A stretch of 64,000 nt of DNA from Saxidomus purpurata (Eukaryota > Mollusca > Bivalvia > Venerida > Veneridae): positions 32,031,863 through 32,095,862 of the forward strand of contig JAFMSR010000019.1 of NCBI GenBank assembly GCA_022818135.1, written 5' to 3'. The notes beneath the pieces are model-generated. The model was not told the DNA's origin. It did no database searches and worked only from the letters and a program-made list of their open reading frames with translations. The stretch's first letter is position 1; each line of letters opens with the position of its first letter. This document shows, piece by piece, positions 36,362 to 46,056 of this stretch. A program made the translations under genes and the position numbers.

Positions 36362-37379
36362 TTCAAAATATCATCTCATATAATTCTTCAAGCAGTTATA
36401 TATTACATATCAGGTAAATCCAGGTTTTCCCTTGTCCCAATCCCCTGGGCTTGTCCATCAATATCAGTTATTGATTAATTTGGTTATTAATACATTTTGT
36501 TAAATTCCTTTTATCCAAATTTTGTTTACAATTAATAACTGTTACTGTTTTGAAGTAATTCATGAATTCTACTTAAGTAATGTTTGTCCTAAATTATTGT
36601 TGTGCAATAATTTGCTTTTGCTTTTAGTTGCTTTATATGTTTTTCTTTGCTTTATGCTTATTCTTGTTTTCTTGTATTTGTGGAACGCCCTTTTAAGTCA
36701 CATTGACTTAAGGACCTTGTAACAAAGGAAATATTGATTAATATATATATGGAAACTACTTGCATATTATTTCCTTGTGACCTACCCTCAGAGTGAGATA
36801 CATATTACTAAAATATACCAACGGTCTCATAATATATGTTATCTAAAATAGTATAAAGATCTGTCTTTCATGAAAAAGTCATCAGTACGTTTATGACCCC
36901 TCTTTACATCATTCTGTTAGCTGTACCATAACTAAAAGAAATAACAATTCAATATGTGAAATATTCATGGAACGTGTATCAGTGACAAGCAACTGAATTT
37001 TGCATTTTTTTGTTACCCTGCGTTTCTTTTTTCTTTCAGTATACATTTTGTATAAAATATGTAATCAACAAACAGCTTGCAAAATCAATATTTTTTATGT
37101 ATTGTGGCAATAAATAAACTTTTAGATGACAATGACTTCTCCATGATGCAGAAATAAAACAACTGATCCCCTGACAACTCCCACACAAACTGAGGAAATA
37201 ATATGACACCAATTTCAAAAGGGAAATGATCCAAATAATATTTGCTGGGTTTAGCTCAACAATTCTATACAGATTTAAGACTGGAATAAACTTTTAAATC
37301 AAGCAAAACTGGTAGTGTATGAATTGTCTACTATAATTGTCTCATGTGATATCTTAGCTGGAATAGAAAAAGTTAGATA
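36362..37379. other. No feature recognised
   Basis: AT-rich; no splice-consistent exon or repeat family was seen. Confidence 0.5.
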
Positions 37380-37680
37380 TCAAAGGGCTGAAAGCACAGA
37401 AACACTTAGCAAATCAAAAGGCTGAAAGCACAGAAACACTTACAAATCAAAGGGCTGAAAGCACAGAAACACTTACAAATCAAAGGGCTGGAAGCACAGG
37501 AACACTTACAAATCAAAGGGCTGAAAGCACAGAAACACTTACAAATTAAAGGGCTGAAAGCACAGAAACACTTACAAATCAAAGGGCTGAAAGCACAGGA
37601 ACACTTACAAATCAAAGGGCTGAAAGCACAGAAACGCTTACAAATCAAAAGGCTGAAAGCACAGAAACAAATTATATTAA
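37380..37680. repeat. Tandem array, 33-bp unit
   Basis: About nine copies of CAAATCAAAGGGCTGAAAGC plus ACAGAAACACTTA; 33 bp is a multiple of three, giving a spurious minus-strand Cys-rich open frame. Confidence 0.95.
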
Positions 37681-37689
37681 GTTGAAATG

Positions 37690-40600
37690 GCTTTAAAACC
37701 ACAGACATTTTTATGCAAATGAGCAGCAGTTTAATCTGAATAATTAGTTTAACATGTCATAGCCTTATATGCCTGCTATCCTTGAAATTTGGCTTCAAAT
37801 AGACTGGGCAATCAGCCCTTTGTCTTTGCAGTCTTAAAATCTGGCTATGTCATGATGTATAGTTCAACAATCATAAATGATGAGTGACTCAATACATGTT
37901 CTACTCAGTTTTTATCATAGTATTCTATTTATCTAAAACTGCAGTTATAGCCCACAGAACATTGTTGATCTATATATCACAAACATAAAAAGTAGGTTTC
38001 ATTGTGCAGTTCATTTATGATAATGTGATAGTGATATAATAATAGATATATACGTACACAAAAGTCTACGAAGATTTTAAAAAATGATTGATTAAGCGTG
38101 CAAGTAAATAAATCATTATCCAATGAATTTACACGAAAACATTGGATTTTTTTTTTGCCTCACCTGTGACTCTCACATTCATTAATTATCATTAATGAAC
38201 TGTACTGTTGATTTAAAATCATTTATCAATGACTGATTAAATTTTAGATAGAGTTTTCAATGGATTTAACAGAGAAACCCATTTGACATAAACCTCACCA
38301 CCAGTGACTCCCCTAACAATAAACAAAACAGATACAGAAAAATAATTGTCCATTATTGAATTAAATTGAAGCCATTTCGGGCAATATCATGTAATTCTTT
38401 TTTCCTAAAATAGATTATATTTCTCCAAATAAGGAATTTGATGCTTAAAACAGAAGATTCTAAAGAAGGCTTTATGGGCGAAACATGTCAATAAATTTGT
38501 AAATTTTAAATACGTCGATCTTTTTAAATATTGTATACTAATTAAATAAGTTGATCTTCTTAAATATTGTATACTAACTTGAAGTCATTGAGTATTTTTG
38601 GTACAAATATTGGTCATTTCCGCTGGTAAGACATCTTTCTTGATAAAATAAGAGCTACTTGTAATTGTGCTTTAGGGACTTTAACTTGTACTATTGAGAA
38701 AAAAATGCAGTACAACTATGACATGTACGTTTGATTAAAAAAAGCAAAGTCTGGTCCTAGAATGTTTTTTGTACGATAACAGTCAATTTCCACTGTAAGA
38801 CATATTTCTTGCTGATATAATTATTGTACTATAAGTAAGTTGTAACACCCAAATTGAAAATGAGCATTTCAGTTATGTTTCAACATCAAACCGTAAAAGT
38901 CTTTTATTTCACAAGGTTTTTATTTTTGCTAATTTTCACAAGGTTATTATTTTTGCTAATTTTCAGGAATGAATGAAGCACTTAGCGAATTCATTAAGCT
39001 CACTTGATAAATAGCAAACAAACATTTGATTATACAGGTAAATATAAAGTTTCTAAGTGCTCTCTTGCGATTGTTTAAAAAATTGGAAAATCACGTAAAA
39101 TAAACAACTCGCAAATATCAAGACTTTTACAGTAATCAGTTATATACGATAATAAATTTCTGTCAAACATTTTGAAGTATTGAATGGATCACATTGTATA
39201 CTCCTTAACTCCTCTTAAAGGGGAACAGTTTATCCATGATCATTTGTGGGAAAGAGCCAAGTACAACTGACTCAGACACATCCTCCATAAAAACTTGCCA
39301 AGTAATTTTTTCTTAAATGCAGATATAGGCTGGTTGTGGGGCTCAAACCAAGAAAAAGGAAATATTTAGTGAATATATAATACTTTGAAAATTTTGGGCC
39401 TAACACACCTTTTGTCACACTTAACACTCCTTTGTAGGTTCACGAAATTCCCTTTTATAACTCAAAGCTTACAACAGAAACATTAAATACTATAATAGAA
39501 ATTAAATGCATCCAAACTGTAAGACACAGCTGTCAGCCACTGTCAGTGACCTTGACTTTTAAAATTGGAGGATTTTATTAGACTCATGTCTGTATTACAC
39601 AAACCTTGCCACCATGACATTGTAGTGTCTGAGTGAACATCATCAGTTTACATAAACATTTTGTTTAAATAGATAGAACACAATTCTTTCATTCTTCCAG
39701 TAGATTAATATAATTGAGATCTCTGGTAAACTCTGTATATAAACAAATGAATTTAACTTCCCAGACACTTTAAATAAGAAGTGGACACATCATAAACTTG
39801 GTAGTTTTGTAAAGTATATTCAAATATCTGTTAGTAGTCATTCGTTTAAAATCGGCTATTTCCGTAAAATTTAGACTGGTTTGCGATCTCAAATCAAAAG
39901 ACCGCTTGTTACAAAAGAACACACTGTGAAATCAATCTACAGTCTAAAAGTAGTTACGTCACCCCATGGAAATTTTACTTGCTGCATTCCAATATACACG
40001 CCACCTCCAGGTGGTGTGTAATAACCACTCCAGATAAAGCGAAAATCTTGATATAAGGAACAAATTTTAATGGTCCCAAGGAGTTCGTTATAAACAGAGT
40101 TTACTGTATACATGTGTACATTTAAAGTAATCACAGAACTTAAATACTTTAAGCTTTGTTAACTATTTGTGATTCATTTCCTAGAATTTTCTTGTCTTTA
40201 GATTGAGTAAAAAGGTCTACTTCATCTTCATTAATAACTTATGACACAATCAATTTGAAAAGAGCCATTTTTGTCCAATACTAATATTGTACCCATCATT
40301 GTAACAACCTATAATATAACAAAATAGCAAACCATGTTCTTGATTCCCTCAGCTTAAAACAATGTTGACATTCTATAAGCCTTTCTTTCGTATTTAAAAA
40401 AGAGTTGCCAGAAAGCCTTTCTTATTTTTTCAATATCACTGAAAAAATATAGCGCAATACATTGTATTTCTAACATATACTTATCAATTTGAAAAGCAAA
40501 GTTAGGATTGTGTTTTGGTATGAAAATTTCATTTCCGCAGGTAAGACATCTTTCTTGGTGAGATAAAGGTAACTACTTAAGTAATTGTGCTCGTGTGACT

Positions 40601-41262
40601 TTAAACAAATTTGAAATTGGTTTTTTAGATCATTTTGTTATCAAAAAAACAGTTTGAAACTTTTTTTTTTGCCATATGGATTTATGGTCTTCATACAAAT
40701 TATCACAGTCAACTGGAAAAAAATATCTTATAAATGTAAACAGAACATCAAAAAGTTTTGTAAACGAAAATTTCTTCAAGTAAATAAATATGTGTTTTTT
40801 TTTAACTAACTTCTTATTTATGTAAAATAAACAAATTGCAGTACTACAAGTGGTAACTTCGTTAATAATTGAATACAACCAATGCCAAGAGAAGGAACTA
40901 TCCACCTGATCAATAGGCTAAGTTTTCCTCTGACACAAGTCTTGGTTTTCATTCTGAGACGTCCACTGTTATATAGCGACAATGAAAAAGTGGATTTTAG
41001 AATTAAAATATCTTCAAACAGTTCACTGAATTTTTATTCGGAAACACTTAACATGCATCACAGAACAATATTTGTTCGATAACCCAGTTTTAAGACACTT
41101 CATCAAAATTAGCATTTTGTGATAAAACAGAAATGCAAATTTCTGAGAAAATTATAGTGTAAGTTTCAGGGCAAATGCATTAAAAACTAGCGATTTCCAT
41201 TTTAAATTCATCGAAACTCTCATATAACCTAATACTTAAAAGTAGAAAGAGTTAATTCATAG
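37690..41262. other. Region downstream of the giant gene; no exon found
   Basis: If the donor at 41309 is used, this region (or beyond) should hold the next exon of gene 2, but I found none. It holds three related pieces of about 100 bp (near 38600, 38770, 40520; TTCC(G/A)C...TAAGACAT(C/A)TTTCTTG) and a MITE end at 40106. Confidence 0.5.
40010..40106. mobile_element. MITE right half (CAGTAAACTCTGTTTATAAC family)
   Basis: On the minus strand TA-CAGTAAACTCTGTTTATAAC, then GAACTCCTTGGGACCATT and TTTGTTCCTTATATC. The left end is not identifiable. Confidence 0.6.
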
Positions 41263-44200
41263 CTATGGCATTATTAACTTGATGGAATTAATATCAATTT
41301 GATACATACCTTTAGACGTCTCCCCGGAGCTTGCTGGAATTTTCATCCTGCTTTTATCCTTTGGTCCATCAGAATTCCTCGGGTACTTTTGTCCCCCTAG
41401 ATTTTGTTGGTATTTACTCCTAGGATATACATAATCTGGATTACTCGAATAAAAAGCTTCCCCATTATCCTGATTAGCATTGGCTGTTACGACCGTCGCC
41501 GTTACTGATGCATCATGTTTTTTAGCACATCTGTTTTTCGAGTATTGATCCACATGGTACAGATCTGAGTGGCCAATATCTCTAGCCTGAACATTCCTAT
41601 TGTAGCTTTGGCAATGCTCCCGATCTTTGTGCGAAAATCCAGATTCACTTAACTGGCCTCTATAATCATTTCTATATTGATCCTCCGTTTTGTCCACTTT
41701 ATCAAATTTCAAATTACTCTTTTTTTTCTTTTTGTGATGCTTTTCATATCTGTATACATCAAATGTTTTTGGCTGGAGACTTGATGAATATGTAGGATGT
41801 TCCTCTATATTTTTATTTATCTCTACAGAAGAATAATTCTTCTCTAGAGCCCTTTTTTCATTCTCTTTTCTTTTCTGTCTTTCATAGCTAACACTAACCA
41901 TGTCAACTGGTCCTAAAATGGGTTTGTCACTTTTCTTAGGCTCACAGAAGATTCTAAGTTGTGCAGAGGTGAGAAAATTTGCTCTTCTTTTATCATAACT
42001 TTTGTTTTCTTTTCTAAACTTTTTAACTTCAATATAATCAGCTTTCCTTCCAAGTCTTCCTTCAAAAAGCTGGTCTTCAAAAACTGGTGAGTTACGATTT
42101 TTGTCATTTTTTTCATACATCAAGTCTTGACTATTTTGTCTGCTTAATTCTTTCCTTTCATACAAGTCATCATGACTACACTGCCTACATTTTTCAAACA
42201 CATCTTTTCTATTATTTTCAGTAAAACCATAAGGATCTTTCATGCTACCCTCCTTGTTGTCCTGATTACTTTTCTCACATATATCCCTTCTTTTTGCTAC
42301 CTCATTTCTATTATCGTCTTGACTGCCTCTTTTATCAGTGTCAACTGCTTGTTTATACATCAAGTCCACACTATTCTGTCTACTTCTTATATACCTTCCA
42401 TTCTGACCACTATATCTGTTTCCTTCATCGTAGTATCTGTTTCTACTTCTTTCATTAATCTCATCTTGACTGCATCGCCTGCTTCTGCTGTAACCCCTTT
42501 CCGGGCTATTCAACCTTCTAACACCCTCATCTTGACTGCTATGCCTACTTCTTGTCAATTTTCCGTCCTGGCTGCTATGTCTACTTCTTTCATATATTCC
42601 TTCCACACTATTCTGTCTACTTCTTCTGTACATCTCTTCTTGACTACTACGTCTACTTCTCATATATATTCCTTCTTGGCTATTGCGTCTACTTCTTCCA
42701 TATAATCCATCGGCGCTACTGTGTAACTGTTCTTGACTACTTCGTCGACTTCTCCTATTATGCAACTCAAAACTATTCTGTCTACTTCTTACCCTTCTTT
42801 CATAACCAGTCTCTGGCCCTGCTTCTACTTCGTCCCTACTCTGATGTCGTCTCTGCTGATTAGAAGTCGCCTGTACTCTTTGTTGGATTTGATTCTTTTC
42901 TTCAGGTATACCACCTTTTATGAACCTTTCAGTTTCTTTCCTGATAGATATATCTCTCTTCTCTTGAAGCCATTTTTCCAGTTTCTTTGATACAACACTT
43001 GGGTCCACAGAATCTTCTGCATCTTCTTCCATATCAATTTCTACTGCTGAGAGACCAGATATTTCATCATAATGTGAAATATCAACACTTCTCCTTCTTA
43101 AGGTTTGTTCTTGTTGAAGGACATCAGATGACCCCACTGCTGGCTCATCCTTTATACTTCCTTCTTTGTTATTCTGCTCTGGACTTTGATGTGATTTGTT
43201 TTGAATGTTTATATCTTCAGCTTCTAAACCTTGGTCTTTAAGCATAACTTCAGAATTACCATTGTCACCTTCAGAATTAACTTTAATATGACTACTATCT
43301 TCAGACCGAACAGTTTCTTGTTCTCCTACCTTTGATATTTTCTTTCCTTGGCTTGCACTTTCTGTGACATCGCTTGTAGAACCTAATTTATTTGACTCAT
43401 TTTTTGATATTTCATAATTACTTTTGTGAGAGGAATCTGTTTCTTCTTCATTAGTATTTCCATTTCTTGATTTCAATTTGTTTTCTTTCAGTTCACAACT
43501 ATATTCTTGACTTCCTTTCTTTTCATCCACTGACATGCCTGATACTTTATGCGGATCTTTAGCAACCCTTTTCTCTTTGTGTTTTCCCTCTCTCAATTGA
43601 CCTTCTTGCATATGGCCTACTCTTGTGCTTGCAGAATGAGCTTCAGATGTCTTATGCTCCCCTGATCTCCTTGAATGTTTATCTATTTCATTCATGTTCT
43701 TTTCTTGTCTTTTAGTATTTACTGCTTGACCAACAGATTCAGATGTTTCAAGTTTGAGTGCCATTAGATCCTCATCTTTTGTATGAGATTTTTTTTTTAC
43801 ATTATCACTTGAGTTTTCTGGTGTTACTGTCCTTGGTTTTGATTTCTTTTTAATGCTGTGTGTTTCACTTTCCTTTGAGTTTTCTTGCATCTGATTTGTT
43901 TTTTCTCTTTTTTGACCTGTGCACATTTCTGGCTGTATGTTTTCTGATTTCGTAACACTTCCATGTATATCTGTTGCTTCTTGCTTAGTGTTTGTTGTAG
44001 CTGATTTCTTGTTTACTCCTTTTACTTTCTTTGTTTTTCCAGTCATATCGTTTACCTTTACAGACACTTCTATAGGAATTCTCTTATTTCTATCAACATT
44101 TTCTGCTTCATCTAAAACAATTTCTGATTCCCTTTCTTTGATTTCTGTGTCCTTTCCCTTGACCTCATAAATATTATTTGGAGCTTCTGAGGGTTTGTCT

Positions 44201-46053
44201 TCTGCAGAAGACTGCACATCTCCCACAAAATTTCCCTCTTTTGAAATATCATTAGGCTTACCATTAGGTGCAATTGGTCCTTTAGAAATGACTTGAACAC
44301 TTTGTCCTTCATGCCTGTCATTACCATCACAAACATTATCTGCTTCTTCATGCTTACCCACATCCCCTATTCTTCCATTTGGCACCTTAATGTTAAGGTT
44401 AGGTCGACAATCTGCTATATCATCTGTTATTTTGCAAATGTGTTTTGACAGTTGCAATTCACTGTCATTAGAAACATCTTGAACAGGAACTGCTATCTGT
44501 TCATACAGTTCTGGATGATACTGACCTGTGTCATCAATATCATCTGAATTATTACCACTATCACTTGAGTATTCACGATCCTGTAATACTTTATCATTAT
44601 TAACTCTTCTCTGTATTTTCTTAGTGGTCGAAGACATTTGCTGAGGATTTGTTACATTATTTTCTTCTGTTTTGCTAAAATCTATATCAGGATTTCCTTG
44701 TTGGTCATCATTTGCTAGCTTATTGTTTTGACACAGATGGTCATTATCAGATATATCTTGGTTTGTGGCATCAATGTCCTCAAAATCCACTTTTTCATGA
44801 GACTCTGACTCTGGCTGTTTACCATACAGTTCTGGGTGATACCGGCCAGAATCATCTATGCTATCTGAGTCTTCATCACTTTCATCCATATTATAAGTGC
44901 ATTTTTTGCTTTCTCTCTTAATTTGAGAAGGCTTTTTCAGCTGCTCTTCAGTATCTGTGTGATGTTCAATCATTTCACATTCATGTTCCTGCTCAACATT
45001 TATGTTCTCTCCTATTTTGTCTGGCATATATTCACTGTCAGCATTGGTTTGCAATAAATTAACTTTCTTTTCATGACAGACTGGTAAGTTCATTTGTTCA
45101 TAAAGTTCGGGGTGATACTGACCAGCATCATCAATGCTTTCTGAACTGGCATCACTTGAAGCATCTTTCTGTTTGGACTGATTTTCACTACTTGATTTTC
45201 TATTCTGATAACATTTTCTCGTACTATTATTCAATTGGCCTTGCATTTTATCATTTTGAACTCTTGTATGTATAGCTGTATCACTGTTACTGTTATCTAC
45301 ATTAGTCCCTTGTTGTTTCATATCATGAACTGGACCAACAACTTCAGAGCCTACTTTCTGTATTTTATCATCTGACTCCAGCTCTCTATTATCTAACTCT
45401 AGCATATTATCATCTGGCTCTTGCACTTCATCGTGTAGCTCTAGCATTTCGTCATCTTTGTCTTCCTCCCTACACAAATCTGATATCTGCTTTCTTAGAA
45501 TACCCGCCGATACTTGCTGGTCCTGATTCTGAACATGACTGAAATCTTTATTACTAACTGATTGTATCTCATGCTCTTGCACTTTCAAATATGGTTCATG
45601 TATTTTCTCATCTAACTCCTGCATTTTATCATCTGGCTCTTGGATTTTATCAACTAGTTCTTGCATTTCTCCATATAGGTTCTGTATTTTATTATCTGGC
45701 TGTTGTTCTCTAATATCAGGGTCTTGCATTTTATCATCTAGCTCTTGCACTTTATCATTAGGCTCTTGTATTTTAATATCTGACTTTGGCATTTTATCAT
45801 CTGCCTCCTGCACATCGTCATCTGGATCCTGTCCTTTATCATCTGACTCTTGAATATTATCACCCGACTCTTGCATTTTATCATAAATCTCGTCCACTAT
45901 AACACCTCGCTCCTGCACTTTGTCATCAACTCTAGTTTTGGTCGGGTGCGGTCTCTTATATGCCCTTATCGGCCGCCTTACCACAAGCTCATCATCAGAC
46001 CTTGACTCTTTGATAGTTTTTGTAATTAGCTGCGAGCATTTTATTTGCTGCCC
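41263..46053 (-). CDS. Giant acidic repeat protein, second half (after in-frame TGA)
   Basis: An open frame of 1,596 codons directly continues, in the same frame, the one that ends at TGA 46056-46054. There is no ATG near its start (first internal initiator-like codon GTG at 45984), so it is best read as the continuation of the upstream half. Order: basic linker (RRPIRAYKRPHPTK); about 17 more acidic heptads (45930-45570); three D-D-x-G-x-YHPELY motifs (about 45100, 44830, 44500); a long KE/S-rich disordered stretch; a 12-residue RSRxxSQE repeat (42350-42800); a Lys-rich tail. A strong donor, AAAG/GTATGT, lies at 41310/41309, 14 codons before the TAG/TAA-type end of the open frame, so the exon probably stops at 41310. 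No known domain was recognised; it is probably cytosolic or nuclear and unstructured. Function unknown. Confidence 0.7.
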   Translation of the reverse strand, partial: GQQIKCSQLITKTIKESRSDDELVVRRPIRAYKRPHPTKTRVDDKVQERGVIVDEIYDKMQESGDNIQESDDKGQDPDDDVQEADDKMPKSDIKIQEPNDKVQELDDKMQDPDIREQQPDNKIQNLYGEMQELVDKIQEPDDKMQELDEKIHEPYLKVQEHEIQSVSNKDFSHVQNQDQQVSAGILRKQISDLCREEDKDDEMLELHDEVQEPDDNMLELDNRELESDDKIQKVGSEVVGPVHDMKQQGTNVDNSNSDTAIHTRVQNDKMQGQLNNSTRKCYQNRKSSSENQSKQKDASSDASSESIDDAGQYHPELYEQMNLPVCHEKKVNLLQTNADSEYMPDKIGENINVEQEHECEMIEHHTDTEEQLKKPSQIKRESKKCTYNMDESDEDSDSIDDSGRYHPELYGKQPESESHEKVDFEDIDATNQDISDNDHLCQNNKLANDDQQGNPDIDFSKTEENNVTNPQQMSSTTKKIQRRVNNDKVLQDREYSSDSGNNSDDIDDTGQYHPELYEQIAVPVQDVSNDSELQLSKHICKITDDIADCRPNLNIKVPNGRIGDVGKHEEADNVCDGNDRHEGQSVQVISKGPIAPNGKPNDISKEGNFVGDVQSSAEDKPSEAPNNIYEVKGKDTEIKERESEIVLDEAENVDRNKRIPIEVSVKVNDMTGKTKKVKGVNKKSATTNTKQEATDIHGSVTKSENIQPEMCTGQKREKTNQMQENSKESETHSIKKKSKPRTVTPENSSDNVKKKSHTKDEDLMALKLETSESVGQAVNTKRQEKNMNEIDKHSRRSGEHKTSEAHSASTRVGHMQEGQLREGKHKEKRVAKDPHKVSGMSVDEKKGSQEYSCELKENKLKSRNGNTNEEETDSSHKSNYEISKNESNKLGSTSDVTESASQGKKISKVGEQETVRSEDSSHIKVNSEGDNGNSEVMLKDQGLEAEDINIQNKSHQSPEQNNKEGSIKDEPAVGSSDVLQQEQTLRRRSVDISHYDEISGLSAVEIDMEEDAEDSVDPSVVSKKLEKWLQEKRDISIRKETERFIKGGIPEEKNQIQQRVQATSNQQRRHQSRDEVEAGPETGYERRVRSRQNSFELHNRRSRRSSQEQLHSSADGLYGRSRRNSQEGIYMRSRRSSQEEMYRRSRQNSVEGIYERSRHSSQDGKLTRSRHSSQDEGVRRLNSPERGYSRSRRCSQDEINERSRNRYYDEGNRYSGQNGRYIRSRQNSVDLMYKQAVDTDKRGSQDDNRNEVAKRRDICEKSNQDNKEGSMKDPYGFTENNRKDVFEKCRQCSHDDLYERKELSRQNSQDLMYEKNDKNRNSPVFEDQLFEGRLGRKADYIEVKKFRKENKSYDKRRANFLTSAQLRIFCEPKKSDKPILGPVDMVSVSYERQKRKENEKRALEKNYSSVEINKNIEEHPTYSSSLQPKTFDVYRYEKHHKKKKKSNLKFDKVDKTEDQYRNDYRGQLSESGFSHKDREHCQSYNRNVQARDIGHSDLYHVDQYSKNRCAKKHDASVTATVVTANANQDNGEAFYSSNPDYVYPRSKYQQNLGGQKYPRNSDGPKDKSRMKIPASSGETSKGMYQIDINSIKLIMP
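41304..41310 (-). promoter_or_regulatory. Strong 5' splice site at the end of the giant exon
   Basis: Minus-strand AAAG/GTATGT is near-consensus. It sits 14 codons before the open frame ends, which suggests the frame's last residues are intronic and that the protein continues into a further exon. Confidence 0.65.
42350..42800 (-). repeat. Coding repeat of 12 residues, RSRxxSQE type
   Basis: At least nine copies of RSR-x-x-S, best kept as consecutive 12-residue units GLYGRSRRNSQE, GIYMRSRRSSQE, EMYRRSRQNSVE, GIYERSRHSSQD. Each carries a basophilic-kinase/14-3-3-like site and often an SQ dipeptide and a Tyr. Confidence 0.85.
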
Positions 46054-46056
46054 TCA
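46054..46056 (-). other. In-frame TGA interrupting a 3,600-codon frame
   Basis: The minus strand reads ...MYMRSGLI-TGA-GQQIKCSQ... in one frame. The next base is G, not the TGA-CTA context of known readthrough sites. Candidate AG/GT pairs within 40 nt do not restore a longer frame when spliced out. Confidence 0.85.

Noticed and set aside
37406..37708. Cys-rich minus-strand frame (FSPLICKCFCA repeats)
   Set aside because: Product of the 33-bp tandem array; not supported by splice sites or homology.
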